A program made the position numbers and the translations under genes. Under the pieces are notes generated by a model, which worked only from the letters and a program-made list of their open reading frames with translations, was not told the DNA's origin and did no database searches. From Cichorium intybus (taxonomy: Eukaryota > Streptophyta > Magnoliopsida > Asterales > Asteraceae): a stretch of 64,000 nucleotides of DNA. The DNA is taken from assembly GCA_023525715.1 (NCBI GenBank), contig CM042012.1, positions 51,331,508 through 51,395,507 of the forward strand, read 5' to 3'. Each line of letters opens with the position of its first letter. Position 1 is the first letter of the stretch. Positions 35,543-47,017 of this stretch are shown here, piece by piece.

Positions 35543-38190
35543 GAATGGATATATGTGCATGTGTATTGATTACTGCGAATTGAACAAGATAACCATAAAG
35601 AACTGGTACCCTTTACCCATAATCGATGACTTGTTTGATCAACTACCGGGAGCCTCATATTTTTCCAAGATTGATTTGAGATCCAACTATCATCAGTTAA
35701 GGATTTAGGAGTATGATGTCTTGAAGACGAACCTCCGTACACGTTACAAAGAATATGAGTTCTTAGTAATGCCTTTTGGGCTTAGTAACGCTACTGCAAC
35801 ATTCATGGATTTAATGAATCAAGTGTGTCACTCTTTCCTTGACTTATTCTTTTTAGTGTTCATCGATGATATTCTCGTGTATTCCTAAAATCAAAAAGAA
35901 CACAGGGTACATCTGCAACAGGTTTTAGAGCTCCTTCGTCAGAAGAAAATATATGCAAAATTTTCAAAATGTGAATTTTAGTTATGCGAGGTCTAGTTTC
36001 TTGGACATGTGATTAGTAGTGATGGTGTGAAAGTTGATCCCAACAAAGTCGAAGCAGTGATGAAATGGGTACCCCTACCAAGTTCATCCGAGATACGAAG
36101 TTTCCTTGGGTTGGTGGGCTATTATAGACGTTTTATGGAGAACTTTTCCTCGATTGCAACACCTTTGACTAAACTAACAATGAAGAATGAAAAGTTCATG
36201 TAGACCGAGTCACAACAAAATGCATTATGGTGATTGAAACAAGCCTTATGCGAGGCCCCGATATTGGCACTATCACAAGGAGAGGATGATTTTGTGATTT
36301 ACAGTGATGCATCAAAAGTAGGGCTAGGATGTGTCCTAATGCGAGGGGCAACTTGAGTCCATATGCTTCCCGTCAACTTAAGGAAACTAATAAAAATACC
36401 CTGTACTTGATCTTGAGTTGGCTACAATTGTTTTAGCATTGAAAATTTGGAGGCATTATCTTTACGGTGAAAAGTTCCATATCTACATTTGATCAAAAGG
36501 AACTTAATATGAGATAACGAAGATGGATGGATTTGTTAAAGGACAATGATCGTGAGATCTTATATCACCGCAAGAAGGCGAATGTAATTGTTTGTGCATT
36601 GAGCAGGAAAGAACAACCCATTCATGTTACTTCTGCTCGAATGGTTGTAGTGAGTCGTTTACTCCAGGATGAAGCAAGCAAAGTTGAGAACCTGAAATGT
36701 GAGCGAATGGTTGGTAATATATATACTAGCTGGAAGAGAATTCAAAGAAGTTAAAAACATTTAAGGGGCGTATATGGGTACCCAAGTAGGGTGAGGCACG
36801 TTAGTTGTTGTTAGAGGACGCACATTGTACACGATACACAGTTCACCCAGGAAATACAAAAATCTATCACACTTTGAAGCCTTTCTATTGGTGGCCCGAA
36901 ATAAAACGGGATGTGGGACGATACATGTGAGAGTATTCAGCCTTTACCGATCCCGGTAACGAAATAGGATGAGATGACTATGTATTTCGTGACTAAGTTG
37001 CCCAAGACTCCACATGGGCACAATTCCATTTGGGTTGTGGTTGATCAGTTGACGAAATCAGCTTAGTTTGTGCCTATACGCGAAAGCTACCCGATGGAGA
37101 AACTTGCTGACATATACATTAGGGAAGTGGTTCGTTTACACGGAGTACCTGTCTCTATTGTATCCGATGGAGATAGAAGATTCAAGTTCCGATTTGGGTA
37201 GAGTTTTCAACAGCATATGCATTCCAAGGTCTTGATGAGTACAACCTATCCCCCTAGACAGATGGGCAAAGTGAGAGAACGATAAAAACATTAGAATATA
37301 TGTTGCGTGCCTATGTCATTGACTTTGGAGGTAGCTGTGAAGATTATTTACCATTGGAGATAGCAGATTCAAGTTCCGATTTGGGTAGAGTTTTCAATAG
37401 CATATGCATTCCAAGGTCTTGATGAGTACAACCTATCCCCCTAGACAGATAGGCAAAGTGAGAGAACGATAAAAACATTAGAATATATGTTGCGTGCCTA
37501 TGTCATTGACTTTGGAGGTAGATGTGAAGATTATTTACCATTGGTCGAGTTTGCGTATAATAACAACTACTATTCTAGTATCTAAATGGCACTATATGAA
37601 TCTTTGTATGGAGCTCCATGTCAGACTCCTACATCTTGGATGAAAGTGGGCGAAAAGTCGTTAGCGGAACCCGAGATCGTGAATCAAACATAAGAAAATA
37701 TTAATAAGATTCAAGAAAATATGAGACTTGCCCAACCGCAAAACAATATGTAGATAAAAGGATGAAGACTGTGAAACTTCAGGTAGGGGATATGGTGATG
37801 TTAAAGGTTTCCCCGTGGAAGGGCATGATTTGTTTGGAAAACGGGGAAAATTAAGTCCTCGATTTATTAGACATTTTCGAGTATTAAAAAGGGTTGGATC
37901 GGTCGCTTATCGTCTTGAGCTACCGGATGAACTACGAGGCATTCACGATGTATTCCATGTTTCACACTTGCGAAAGACTCTTTTTAATGAATCTCAGAGA
38001 GTACGGATATATAAATTGAAGTGGATGAGAAATTGTGATATCAAGAACAACCTGAGAAGATTTTAGATGTTAAAGAAAAACGATTATGGAACAAGAGGGT
38101 AAAGTTGGTGAAAGTCCAATAGTGGCATCATAAAGGAGTGAATGTAGCTTGGGAGCTGAATGGTGAGATTAGGTTGAAGTATCCCCACTT
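35543..38190 (+). pseudogene. Gypsy RT-RNaseH-integrase remnant
   Basis: Recognisable pieces in several frames: CIDYCELNKITIKN (35560), FSKIDLRSNYHQL, VMPFGLSNAT, VFIDDILVYS (about 35858-35888), the RNase-H-linker frame VDPNKVEAVMKWVP then IRSFLGLVGYYRRF (36009-36203), RNase H scraps such as VIYSDASKVGLGCVLM, ELNMR and EILYHRKKANVI, integrase GQSERTIKTLEYMLRAYVIDFGG, and the post-integrase KVSPWKG, LSPRFIRHFRVLKRVG and FHVSHLRKTLF region. The tail VKLVKVQWHHKG then KYPHFF is chromodomain-like. Stops, frameshifts and a 187-bp tandem duplication make it non-functional. Confidence 0.9.
37174..37547 (+). repeat. 187-bp tandem duplication within integrase remnant
   Basis: The block from AGATTCAAGTTCCGATTTGG to TTATTTACCATTGG is present twice with a 187-base period and only a few differences. 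The length is not a multiple of three, so it also shifts the frame. Confidence 0.92.
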
Positions 38191-38236
38191 CTTTGCTTGA
38201 TTCAGGGGATGAAATTCTTATAAGGCAGGGAGAACT

Positions 38237-40049
38237 TGTAACCTCGTGTTTTGCTCTGGTAAGTAAATTTATGCAATTCTTTTATATAATTATGATATTA
38301 TGTTGTGGCTAGGTATTGCCAAGTGTTTATGAGTGCATACAATGTTCCTTGTAATGGAATTTATGAAAAATTGGGGAAAAGACAGGAGTTTATGGTAAAT
38401 ATACCTCCTCTCCAAAGGGATAGCGATGCGTAACCTTAGGGTCGTGACGCTATGAGTAAGGGTAATGCCTAAAATGAAATGAATCTGGTAGTAGAATGTT
38501 ATGAACTTAGTGACGCTAAATTGGATTTGGTAGCGACGCGAGTTGAGGGTCGCGATGCTACTAGATAGTGAACATAACACGAGCTTATGAACAGAAACAT
38601 CCACTTAAGTGTAATAAGTTGTTCATTTAGTCCTAAGACACTTCCTTCTCATCCTCAGGCGAATTGTTGAAGAATTTTCCAGTTTAGGGTGTGGAATTGA
38701 AGAAGAAACCAGGAAAAGGACTTACAAGTATCAAAAGAGGTGTTGTGAACTTCTTGAATCAAGGTAATGTTTCTTTCCTTGAGGATTTAATGGAATTTGA
38801 ACCCTAGATGGTTAATTGGTGGATTTGGTTGAATGTAGTGTATGATGTTGATACTAGAGTGAGTTTTGAGCAAAACCCAGCTGAAAGATGTGTTAGGAAA
38901 TTGGGGTGGCGGTCTCAACAGACCAAATGACTGCCCATTTGCGACAATCGTGTCGCATGAACCATTTGATAGCGTCACTATGTCCCGGCTAGTCATGACA
39001 TCGTGTTGCTAACACGCTGATAGCGATGCTAAGCCCATATCATAGCGACGCTAAAATTTGAACATGAGGTTTAGAAGGCCTGTTAAGGAAGGCGTATGGA
39101 CTTGTTAAGTAAGAGGATTATTCCTAAAAACATTTAGGACTTTATAAATGTTGGAATGGTGAATAACGGTTGAAATGTGATTGGAAAACCAGACGTAGGT
39201 TGACGGGGGACGAACACAAACAATTGGTTTTGACTTCTTGTATTCACCCATCATTGTTATATCACATTATAAGTGAGTAACCTCTTTTCTATCCTCCTAT
39301 ATGATATGATTGAGAATGATTGTAGTTTATGCAGGTGCCTAAGTGGCTGAATATTTGCCTAAGTGGCTTGGATTATTGCCTAAGTGGCTTGATATTTGCC
39401 TAAGTGGATTGGATTATTTCCTAAATGGCTCGATATTTGCCTAAGTGGCTTGGATTATTGCCTAAGTGGCTCGATATTCGCCCAAGTGCTTGGATTATTG
39501 CCTAAGTGGCTCGATATTCGCCCAAGTGCTTGGATTATTGCCTAAGTAGCTTGATATTTGCCTAAGTAGCTTGGTTGTTTGTCCAAGTGGGTTGGTTAAT
39601 TGCCTAAGTGGCTTGGATATATGCCTATGTGGCTTGAGTATTTGGCTATGTGGTGGGGGAGAATAAAATGGATAAGGAATATGTTATTGTTATGTGTTAT
39701 TGTGTGATATTGTTGTTTATGTTGTGTTATGTTTTGCAGAGTTACTCACTAAGCTTTAAAAGCTTACCCCGTGTGTGTGTCTGATTAACTTTGCAGGTAC
39801 TAGTAATGTAGACAAGGGTAAGGAGGAAGTGACTCCATAGGTGGACTTTTGGATAGTAGTGAAGACATGTAGCGACCCGGCTCTAGATGCTACTTTTATA
39901 TATGTTTTGTACATTCTTTTGATATTTTTGTAGGTAGGGTCTATATATTGTACACCTAAAGTCGTGATAACTTTTGATAATTATGTTATATGTATCGTTT
40001 CAAAAAATTAAAATTTTAGGTGTACTTTATATGTGAACCGGACGTTACA
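38237..40049 (+). repeat. 3' LTR of the decayed gypsy
   Basis: About 1813 bp, TGTAACCTCGTG to GGACGTTACA, directly after the polypurine tract. It carries at least five AGCGnNGCTA motifs (38418-38450, 38508-38570, 38968-39060), a 44-bp minisatellite and an ACTCACTAAGC...GCAGGTACT block near the 3' end. Confidence 0.88.
39334..39660 (+). repeat. GCCTAAGTGG minisatellite in the LTR
   Basis: The core TGCCTAAGTGGCTTG recurs about 14 times, spaced 21-23 bases and alternating GATATT and GATTATT linkers. The higher-order unit is therefore about 43-44 bp. Confidence 0.92.
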
Positions 40050-40140
40050 ACCGCCACCACCACCTCTGCCATCACCACCACCACCTCCGTTACCACTTCC
40101 CCCACCCACCTCTACCACCACCACATATGCCGCGACCACC
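40050..40140 (+). repeat. (CCA)n-rich microsatellite after the LTR
   Basis: Degenerate CCACCACCT repeats begin exactly at the end of the gypsy LTR. They resemble the CCA-rich core of the element at 652-1524. Confidence 0.85.
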
Positions 40141-42125
40141 ACTATATATGCGTAATGTTTATTGAGATAATTAATAATTATAATAGTTTACTTTGTTGTT
40201 GCAAATTTTTTTCATTATTAAGTTTTATTAAACATTATGAGTTTTAAATGTTTTTGTGGGGTTTTGCATTATGTATGGATTTTGTGAACCTTTATATATT
40301 TTTAAATGTCTAACCATGATTAGGTTACTAGTATGTCCGATCCTGACTTATGTGCATTACTTTGAAATGTATTTAGATTAGGAATTGCACTTAAAGATTT
40401 TGAAGCTTGAGGATATTTAAAAGAGTTGAATATTTTGTTTGGAATTGTAACTATCCATTTTATTTTGTTTTTATATTGATTGTGATGCCCTCGTATATTT
40501 TTTTAACAACGTAATTTTGTATTATTAGAAAATTTGGTGTTTTGGGACGTTTCCTTACAATTTTACTTAATTTTTCATATTATTTTTAATACTATGCAAA
40601 CTAATCATACGATGGATGTTTCAAGTTGGGTCATTTTTTGCGAAGCTCTTTTTTTTTTTTCTCTTTCTACTCGTTTCATGCTAAAGTTGATGAATATTAT
40701 TAAAATTGACAAAGTATTGTGAAATTTACTTTATGAAATATTGGGTAAAATGTCCATTTAGTTTCGCTTATAGTTTATTTAATCCGGAATGAAATATATG
40801 TAATCTATATGGTACTTTATCTTAAACAAAATTATTTTTTATTCAACCGTTTTATCAAAAAGTTTTAGCCTAACGGTATCAAATATTTGTAGAAAGATAC
40901 CCTTAATTTAAATAGTTTAGAAATAGAGTACAAGACCTGGTGTGTTTGTTGTTCTAAAAGACGTAAAGTGAAAACAAAGATAATTACATTAAATTTCTAT
41001 TAAATCTGACTATGTATCCCTTGAAAAAAACAAAAATCAAAACTAAAAATTAAAATCAAATTTGTACACACAACAAAAGTGATTATAAAAAAAATAAACA
41101 AATCTACAAACACAAGCAAACACCAACCTACATCTAATGATGTCTAAATCATCTTAAGATCCATTATTTCTTTCATTTTAAATGCTAAAGCGGATTCGAT
41201 GAGGAGGAAAAAATGATTGAAAGGTGGTCAAAAAGAAATCAAATCTTGACTTTTTAATTATTTGGATTAGAAAGCACAAGCACAATTTACTATTTATTAA
41301 GCATGCTTTGGAGTTTATGTGCCACACAAAAGCATGCCGATTGTTTGCACTCAAGTTTCCACTTTTTTTTTTTCATTCTTGAGTGGACTTTACTTTACCA
41401 CTATGTTCAAAATTTATGGCTAATTCCTTATCTAGGTTACATTTACGGTTAAATGTAGCAAATACTAGTGTAGTTTAATTGATTTTCATCATAACTGTTT
41501 ACTTTTTATTTATTTTTATTATATCATTATACTTGGAAACAATTACAATATAACAATGTCATCCGGATATAAAACAACTTTCATTGATATGATTGGATAA
41601 AATCCTCGAAGTATATATCCTAGAAAGAAAAAAATTAAAATTAGAATGCTATATAAATGAATAGATTTTTCAGAATACTTGTAACAATAAGAAAGAATGA
41701 AAATAGAATCCTATTCTATATAAATATACAGAAATACGTTATCATTTCTTGTGTTTAGCGCTAATTTTATTGCATCTTATAATTCAATTGATATTGTGTT
41801 CAAAACCTAGTGCTTACATTTATGTGAATTTGTCTTCCTTTTCTTATAATCAGCTCCTTTAGAAAGGTTATGTTTAAAATTCAAAAAATATATTTTAAAG
41901 GAACAATTCATCCATCTACAAAGTCATAATTATTCATACTTTTACACAGGGCATATTCATAGGCTTCGTACAGACTAAACCTTTGGTATATAGCGAAGTC
42001 AGTGGTGCAGCTGTCGTCCGGAGCAAAGAGCGATGGCTGAAGTTGTGATCTCAAGCGAAAGCAAAGACTTGGGAAAAACAGAGTTAGCACTCAAGGTAGA
42101 AAGGCAATTTTCTGTCTGAAGTTCC
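40141..42125. other. AT-rich intergenic DNA
   Basis: No recognised gene or repeat up to about 41880. The last 240 bases are GC-richer. The minus-strand frame at 41908-42090 (60 codons, LFFPSLCFRLRSQLQPSLFAPDDSC) might be an exon scrap; I cannot identify it. Confidence 0.4.
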
Positions 42126-42141
42126 GAAGCACTGTCTTTGC

Positions 42142-42429
42142 TGGTTTTTTGGCTAAATGAAAGAAGAGCTCTCATCCCACATTGCTAGAAGCACTGTCTT
42201 TGCTGGTTTTTTGGCTAAATGTAATTTGGCGGGGGGGGGGGGGGGGGGGTGGCTTGAGAGATTAGTCTATGTGATTGTAACAATTTATCATATAGTGGAT
42301 CTTTCTTTCTGGAGGCCCGTGGTTTTTCTCCGGTTTAGGAGTTTTCCACGTATATTCTTGTGTTCAGTTTATTTTTTTATTATTGTCTTTGGGAGGTTTG
42401 TAGGGATTATTGAGGCCATTTTTCCAACA
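42142..42429 (+). repeat. 5' LTR of the gag-only element, rearranged
   Basis: Compared with LTR 2 it lacks about 155 bases between GCTAGAAG and TAATTTGG. In their place is a 34-base copy (42188-42221) of the left host-LTR junction (42126-42159). A run of about 18 G follows. The TATA-bearing segment of LTR 2 (TATAAATAAGG, about 44068) falls in the deleted part. Confidence 0.88.
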
Positions 42430-42837
42430 AGTGGTATCAGTGCTTCAGGTTTTGGAGGAGGTCTCGGTTTTAGAAATTGGAGTATGCTCTGTGGTTGCAG
42501 CTTTGGCTGATCTTCCACATCAGAAACAAATTTCTATTAATCGTATTGGAGTTGTCTCGGTACTTTGAGGTTCGGAGTATGCTCTGTGGTTGTAGCTTTG
42601 TCTGATCTTCCACATCAGAAACGAGGATTCGACTAACCGTTTTGTGTACGATAGAATTATATGCGGGTTGTAAATACGTATATATCTGAAGAAGGTTCTG
42701 TCTAGGAAAGATTGGTATTTAAGCGTGTCCGTTGTGACCCTCCACTCTTACCTGGGAATCCTTTATTGGGTGTATTGCGTATAGGTCTGGTGCATATTTT
42801 TTCTAGTATACAATACTGTTTTTGATATACGGATACG

Positions 42838-43638
42838 ATGGCAAAATACAGTCCCATGAAGTTTGATGTAGAAAAATTTGACGGAATAATCAACTTTGGT
42901 TTGTGGCAAGTTCAAGTTAAGGATGTGTTGATTCAGTCTGGGTTACACAAGGCGTTGAGGGGGAGACCTGTCCCCGTTTCTAGCAAGGATTCAGCCGGAG
43001 CCAGTAAAGTCGATGATGAAGAATGGGAAGATCTAGATTTGAGAGCGGCAAGTGCTATTTGTTTGTGTCTAGCAAAGAATGTTCTTGCAAATGTGCATGG
43101 GATTGCAACGGCAAAAGATCTGTGGGAGAAGGTTGAGCAGTTGTATCAAGGAAAAGGCATCTCGAATCGGTTGTATCTCAAGGAGCAATTTCATACTCTT
43201 CGTATGAGTGGAGATACAAAAATCTCAGATCATCTAAGTGTTCTTAATAACATCGTGTCAGAACTGGAGGCTATTGGAGTGGAGACTGAATATGAGGATA
43301 AAGCTTTAAGACTCATACTGTCTTTACCATCTTCCTATGAGCATATGAAGCCTATTTTGATGTATGGGAAAGAGACCCTGAAGTATGCAGATGTTACCGG
43401 TAAACTCTTGTCTGAGGAGAAACGACTGGAAAGTAGCAACTATGCTTCGTCAGAAGGAATGGTTATGGTATGCAGGAAGGAGAAGAAGAAACACTCCAAG
43501 AAGATTCCGGTATGCTGGAAGTGTGGAGAGTCTGGGCATGTCAAGAGAAATTGTCCAGGTGGAGCAGCGAGTTCGACAAAAGGCTCCGATACAGCTAACA
43601 GTATCTCCGTCGCTACTGACGGCAATGAATTCTTTTGA
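42838..43638 (+). CDS. Copia-type Gag, intact 266 codons
   Basis: The largest uninterrupted and complete element protein here. The ATG at 42838 gives MAKYSPMKFDVEKFDG. The N-terminal part has the FxGxNFxxWxxxV-like region (INFGLWQVQVKDVL). Residues about 65-190 are the UBN2 Gag core (AKDLWEKVEQLYQGKGISNRLYLKEQF). A single zinc knuckle CWKCGESGHVKRNC lies at residues 226-239. The ORF ends at TGA 43638, 350 bases before LTR 2. Gag would form the particle that packages element RNA; here Pol must come from elsewhere. An intact Gag suggests recent activity or selection for it. Confidence 0.9.
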   Translation: MAKYSPMKFDVEKFDGIINFGLWQVQVKDVLIQSGLHKALRGRPVPVSSKDSAGASKVDDEEWEDLDLRAASAICLCLAKNVLANVHGIATAKDLWEKVEQLYQGKGISNRLYLKEQFHTLRMSGDTKISDHLSVLNNIVSELEAIGVETEYEDKALRLILSLPSSYEHMKPILMYGKETLKYADVTGKLLSEEKRLESSNYASSEGMVMVCRKEKKKHSKKIPVCWKCGESGHVKRNCPGGAASSTKGSDTANSISVATDGNEFF

Positions 43639-43988
43639 GTAGTGTCATCCCTATGGTATGCCCGTGATACCATGAAAAGGGATGTGTTTCTGTTAGTGGG
43701 GAACTGCACATGGGCATTGGATTGGCATAAATGCAAGATGTGTGGTGAAGTTATGTTGATGGCTGATGAACTTCCGGGTATGCCAAGTGGAAGTTGCACC
43801 ATAAAATTTTCAGCAGGTTTTTCAACATGTGTCGAGGTGAAATTCTTAGGATGGTTTATTCTAAGTGGTGATACTTTCTTATGGTGGAGTATGATAATTC
43901 TATGCCTTTAGAATTATGATCGTTGATGAAGACGATGTTCCTTTATGTGGTTGCGGTTTTCTTTCATTTATCCAAGGTGGAGATTTGT
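43639..43988 (+). other. 3' untranslated part of the gag-only element
   Basis: An 89-codon open frame (43642-43911, MSSLWYARDTMKRDVFLL) is present but has no Pol motif. I read it as the remnant between deleted Pol and the polypurine tract. Confidence 0.5.
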
Positions 43989-44396
43989 TGGTTTTTTGGC
44001 TAAATGAAAGAAGAGCTCTCATCCCACATTGCTAGAAGGATGAAAGATTGGGAGGTCTCCAAGCTTATAAATAAGGACCAAGGCTTTGGTTTCAAAGCAC
44101 CCCAACCAACAATACACTATAAGTGTTTGGTTATTTTTTTCTTTCTCTTATTTTAGAGTGGTGGAAGTATTAGTTAAAACTTTGAGAGTGTGGGTGTAAT
44201 TTGGGGGGGGGGGTGGCGGCTTGAGAGATTAGTCTATGTGATTGTAACAATTTATCATATAGTGGATCTTTCTCTCTGGAGGCCCGTGGTTTTTCTCCGG
44301 TTTAGGAGTTTTCCACGTATATTCTTGTGTTCAGTTTATTTTTCTATTATTGTCTTTGGGAGGTTTGTAGGGATTATTGAGGCCATTTTCCCAACA
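43989..44396 (+). repeat. 3' LTR of the gag-only element
   Basis: 408 bp, TGGTTTTTTGGC to CATTTTCCCAACA, complete, with TATAAATAAGG near 44068 and a run of about 10 G near 44205. Confidence 0.92.
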
Positions 44397-44401
44397 TTTG
44401 C

Positions 44402-45489
44402 TACATAAGTCGAAGCTTTGAATTGCTTCAAATGAGATGAATCAATTTTCTTGGGTACCAAGTTTGACACTAATTCCAAGAGCCGTCAAAATCAGTATAA
44501 TACACATGCTTACCTCATACGTATTAGGTCAACATCCATTTATAAATATATCTCATTGATTGTAACTCTAGATATAAATTAAGAGTGACTGCGAGTCATC
44601 CTTATCGAGTGCACTAATTACAAGTTTGTATAACCTATATTATAAATAAAATATATCTAGTTTTCCTGGTGGACGAGATTACGTCGGTCAAATGAACCAT
44701 GTTAACTCATCTTATGTTTTTGTTTAATATTCTTGGCATTTCATTTTTATTATTGTACTTAGGTTTTACTTAGGTTTTTCGAGGTTGCATCTTATTCCAA
44801 ACAAATAAGAAGTGTATATTATATGAATGTTAGTGCCTAAGGAACCGTGGTGAGACTTGAGAGATGCACACTAAATTTTATATGAAACTTATGAATTTTG
44901 ATTTTTTTTCTATGACAAGAGATATTGTATTTATTTTGCAGGAATATCAAAGTTACGTATTTGTTTTTACCTTTAGAAGTATGGAATGAATAAAAATGAG
45001 AAGATGTGACAATAAATATAACTAATAGGACCAAACTATAATGCTAAAATAATATGTATCTTAATCAATACACTGTATTTGTTAATGAGATGATTAAGTT
45101 GATTATTGATGAATATATCCAATTAATATGATGTGCGTCTGTTCAGTTAATGTCTTATGGTGGGCAAAGTCAACGATAGATGGCGAAAGATGGGAGCGGT
45201 ATCGGCAATATCGCGGCTCCGCCGCACGATAGATCGTGAAAGATAGACTTGATGTGGGTTCATGAAGTCCCTCAACCCACGCTCTCAGCTGGTACATTAT
45301 GTTTTGGTACTTGTACCATGGAAGTGGGTGGAGAAAAATGAGTTTCTTTTGTTATGGATCGGGAAAGATGGAAAAGAAAAAAGAGAGAAAAGTTGACAAC
45401 GCCTATTTGGAAAAGAAAAATGCATGTCGAAAATTTTTAAAAATAACCTTATTATGTCTTATTCATACTAATTTGATAAACAATTATGA
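44402..45489. other. Intergenic DNA
   Basis: AT-rich. A GC-richer block near 45165-45245 contains CGGCTCCGCCGCACGATAG and repeated AGAT(G/A)G(C/A)G(A)AAGAT. No gene recognised. Confidence 0.45.
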
Positions 45490-45851
45490 CGTGTTTGACA
45501 AAATTAGCTGGTAGCTATAAGTTGAAAGTTAAAAGTTGATAGTTGATAGCTACTAGCTACTAGCTACTAGCTACTAGCTGGAAGATGAAAGCTGTAACTT
45601 TTATTTGTACAAAAGTGTTTAGAAAAAGTAGATTTTAGTTTTAATAATGTAAACTTACTTAAAAACTTTAAAAACTCTTAAAAGCTAAAAGCTCATAATA
45701 GCTACTTGAAATAGCTTTTTTGGATTTGATATTTTTTTGTTTAAAACAAAACCTAAACGTTTGTACTACTAAAAGAAACTTTTCTTTAACTTGAGCTTTT
45801 TTTTGTAAAATTTAAAAGCTAAAAGTTCTCAAAAACATATTGCTGAACACG
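45490..45851. mobile_element. MITE-like inverted-repeat element
   Basis: Ends CGTGTTTGACAA (45490) and TTGCTGAACACG (45851) are inverted repeats with two mismatches in 12. The interior is full of AGCT-containing inverted motifs (TAGCTGGTAGCT, AAAAGCTAAAAGCT) and a 7-bp CTACTAG tandem repeat (about 45545-45582). No clear TSD is visible, so the superfamily is not assigned. Confidence 0.5.
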
Positions 45852-46134
45852 ATCAATTTATTAGGTATTTATTGCAAAATTCCCACTTTTAGTGGCCTCC
45901 TGATTTTTATGTCAAAGAGCGTGCGGTGTGGATTGACATGAAGGAGTGTCGGGCATTATTTTGATGAAGAAGACATTCTCTTTAGTTGCTCGCTTTTGGG
46001 GTGAATTATTGTTTGTAGAAGAGTCTAAGGGTTTCAATTTTTACAACTTATACCTTTGTGTGAAAACAATTGTTGACACTTTAAATGTTAAGTCGGTCAA
46101 TATTATTGTAGAAGGACGAATATTTATGCTTCTG

Positions 46135-46480
46135 TGACACCCCTCGCTAAGGGTATTAATAAAACATCATTTCAAATCCCTGTTAACTCGTGCAAGTTTA
46201 AATAACACCATTTGCGGAAGTTTTGGTCTCAAGCCACATTTCTCAAGTAGTTAAATTAAACCTCGATATGAAGTATCAAATCTAGTAACACAACATAAGT
46301 TTAAGCAACCACACAACTCGTGACCTTCTAAAAGTCCCAAAGCTCTACATATATTACTGTCAACCTGAGCACATGTCAAAATAAGTTAGGCAATGGAAAT
46401 ACCTAATGAGAATACTTGGGATCAACTCACTTAGAGTAGACGATGTCAATCACCATACCAATGTTCAGGTTGTGAACATT
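46135..46480 (-). mobile_element. Fragment of a gypsy LTR
   Basis: TGTGACACCCCTCGCTAAGGG, TTGCGGAAG and AACTCACTTAGAG blocks resemble the ends of plant gypsy LTRs. The fragment has no partner and no internal region. Confidence 0.4.
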
Positions 46481-46760
46481 GTGAAGATAGTTTTAATTTC
46501 TCTCTTGTAAAACATTGAAGTTTATCAATGAAATTCTCTTGGTTCTCATAGTGGACGTAGCTTGACTCATTTGTCAAGTGAACCACTTTATATCCTTGTG
46601 TTTCTCAGTTAATTCTTCGTATTTCTCTCTAGTCTAGATAGTTGTGAGGTTGATCGTTTGTTCAAAGTTCTTAGTCGTGGGATCGATCGGTACTTAGATC
46701 AACAGAAGAGCTGTATGTCGATCCCAGATCCCAAAAGTTATGTAACAACAATTATTTCTA
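46481..46760 (+). mobile_element. Fragment of a copia LTR
   Basis: TCATAGTGGACGTAG, TGTCAAGTGAACCACTTTATA and CCTTGTGTTTCTC form a series characteristic of TNT1/Tork-type copia LTR ends. It is truncated on both sides. Confidence 0.45.
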
Positions 46761-46931
46761 ATATAGAATAGATGAGCTGATGGAATTAAAGTTACAAGAT
46801 GTGAAGAAAATGTCTTAATAGATAAAAAGGAAAGTTATATTGTCAACTTACTAAAAACATATTGTATAAGACAAATAAAAGAAATATTAGCATATTTGGA
46901 TTTTTTTTTGGAAAGGGAAAGGCCACAGGAA

Positions 46932-46950
46932 CCCCCCCCCCCCCCCCCCC
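46932..46950 (+). repeat. Poly(C) run
   Basis: About 18 C bases near the left edge of the MITE region. Similar G runs occur at about 42232-42249 and 55243-55256. Confidence 0.85.
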
Positions 46951-47017
46951 ACCACACATATTTGGATGTTTTTGGTACATATGTCAAATGTTGTCTATGG
47001 ATGCAATCATTTTATAT

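Larger units (their letters stand above)
35543..40049 (+). mobile_element. 3' half of a decayed Tekay-like gypsy
   Basis: Begins abruptly inside reverse transcriptase, runs through RNase H and integrase to a chromodomain-like tail, the polypurine tract AAGGCAGGGAGAACT and one LTR (38237-40049). The 5' LTR, Gag, protease and start of reverse transcriptase are missing. Many stops and indels make it much older than the gypsy at 20575. Confidence 0.9.
42142..44396 (+). mobile_element. Gag-only copia element (TR-GAG type), TSD TTTGC
   Basis: LTR 1 is 42142-42429 and LTR 2 is 43989-44396. TSD TTTGC lies at 42137-42141 and 44397-44401. Primer-binding site TGGTATCAGTGC is at 42432-42443, and the purine-rich AAGGTGGAGATTTG precedes LTR 2. 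The 1.56-kb interior encodes one intact Gag and no protease, integrase or reverse transcriptase. This is the layout of plant TR-GAG elements, which rely on other elements' Pol. The LTRs match closely except for a deletion plus filler in LTR 1 and different G-run lengths. Confidence 0.9.

Noticed and set aside
38968..39060. Riboswitch or rRNA spacer suggested by GATAGCGTCACTATG hairpins
   Set aside because: The motifs lie inside an LTR and recur in other LTRs, so a retrotransposon origin explains them.
42139..44396. Starting the gag-only LTR at TGTTGG/TGCTGG
   Set aside because: The flanks would not match. Starting at TGGTTTTTTGG gives the TSD TTTGC on both sides.
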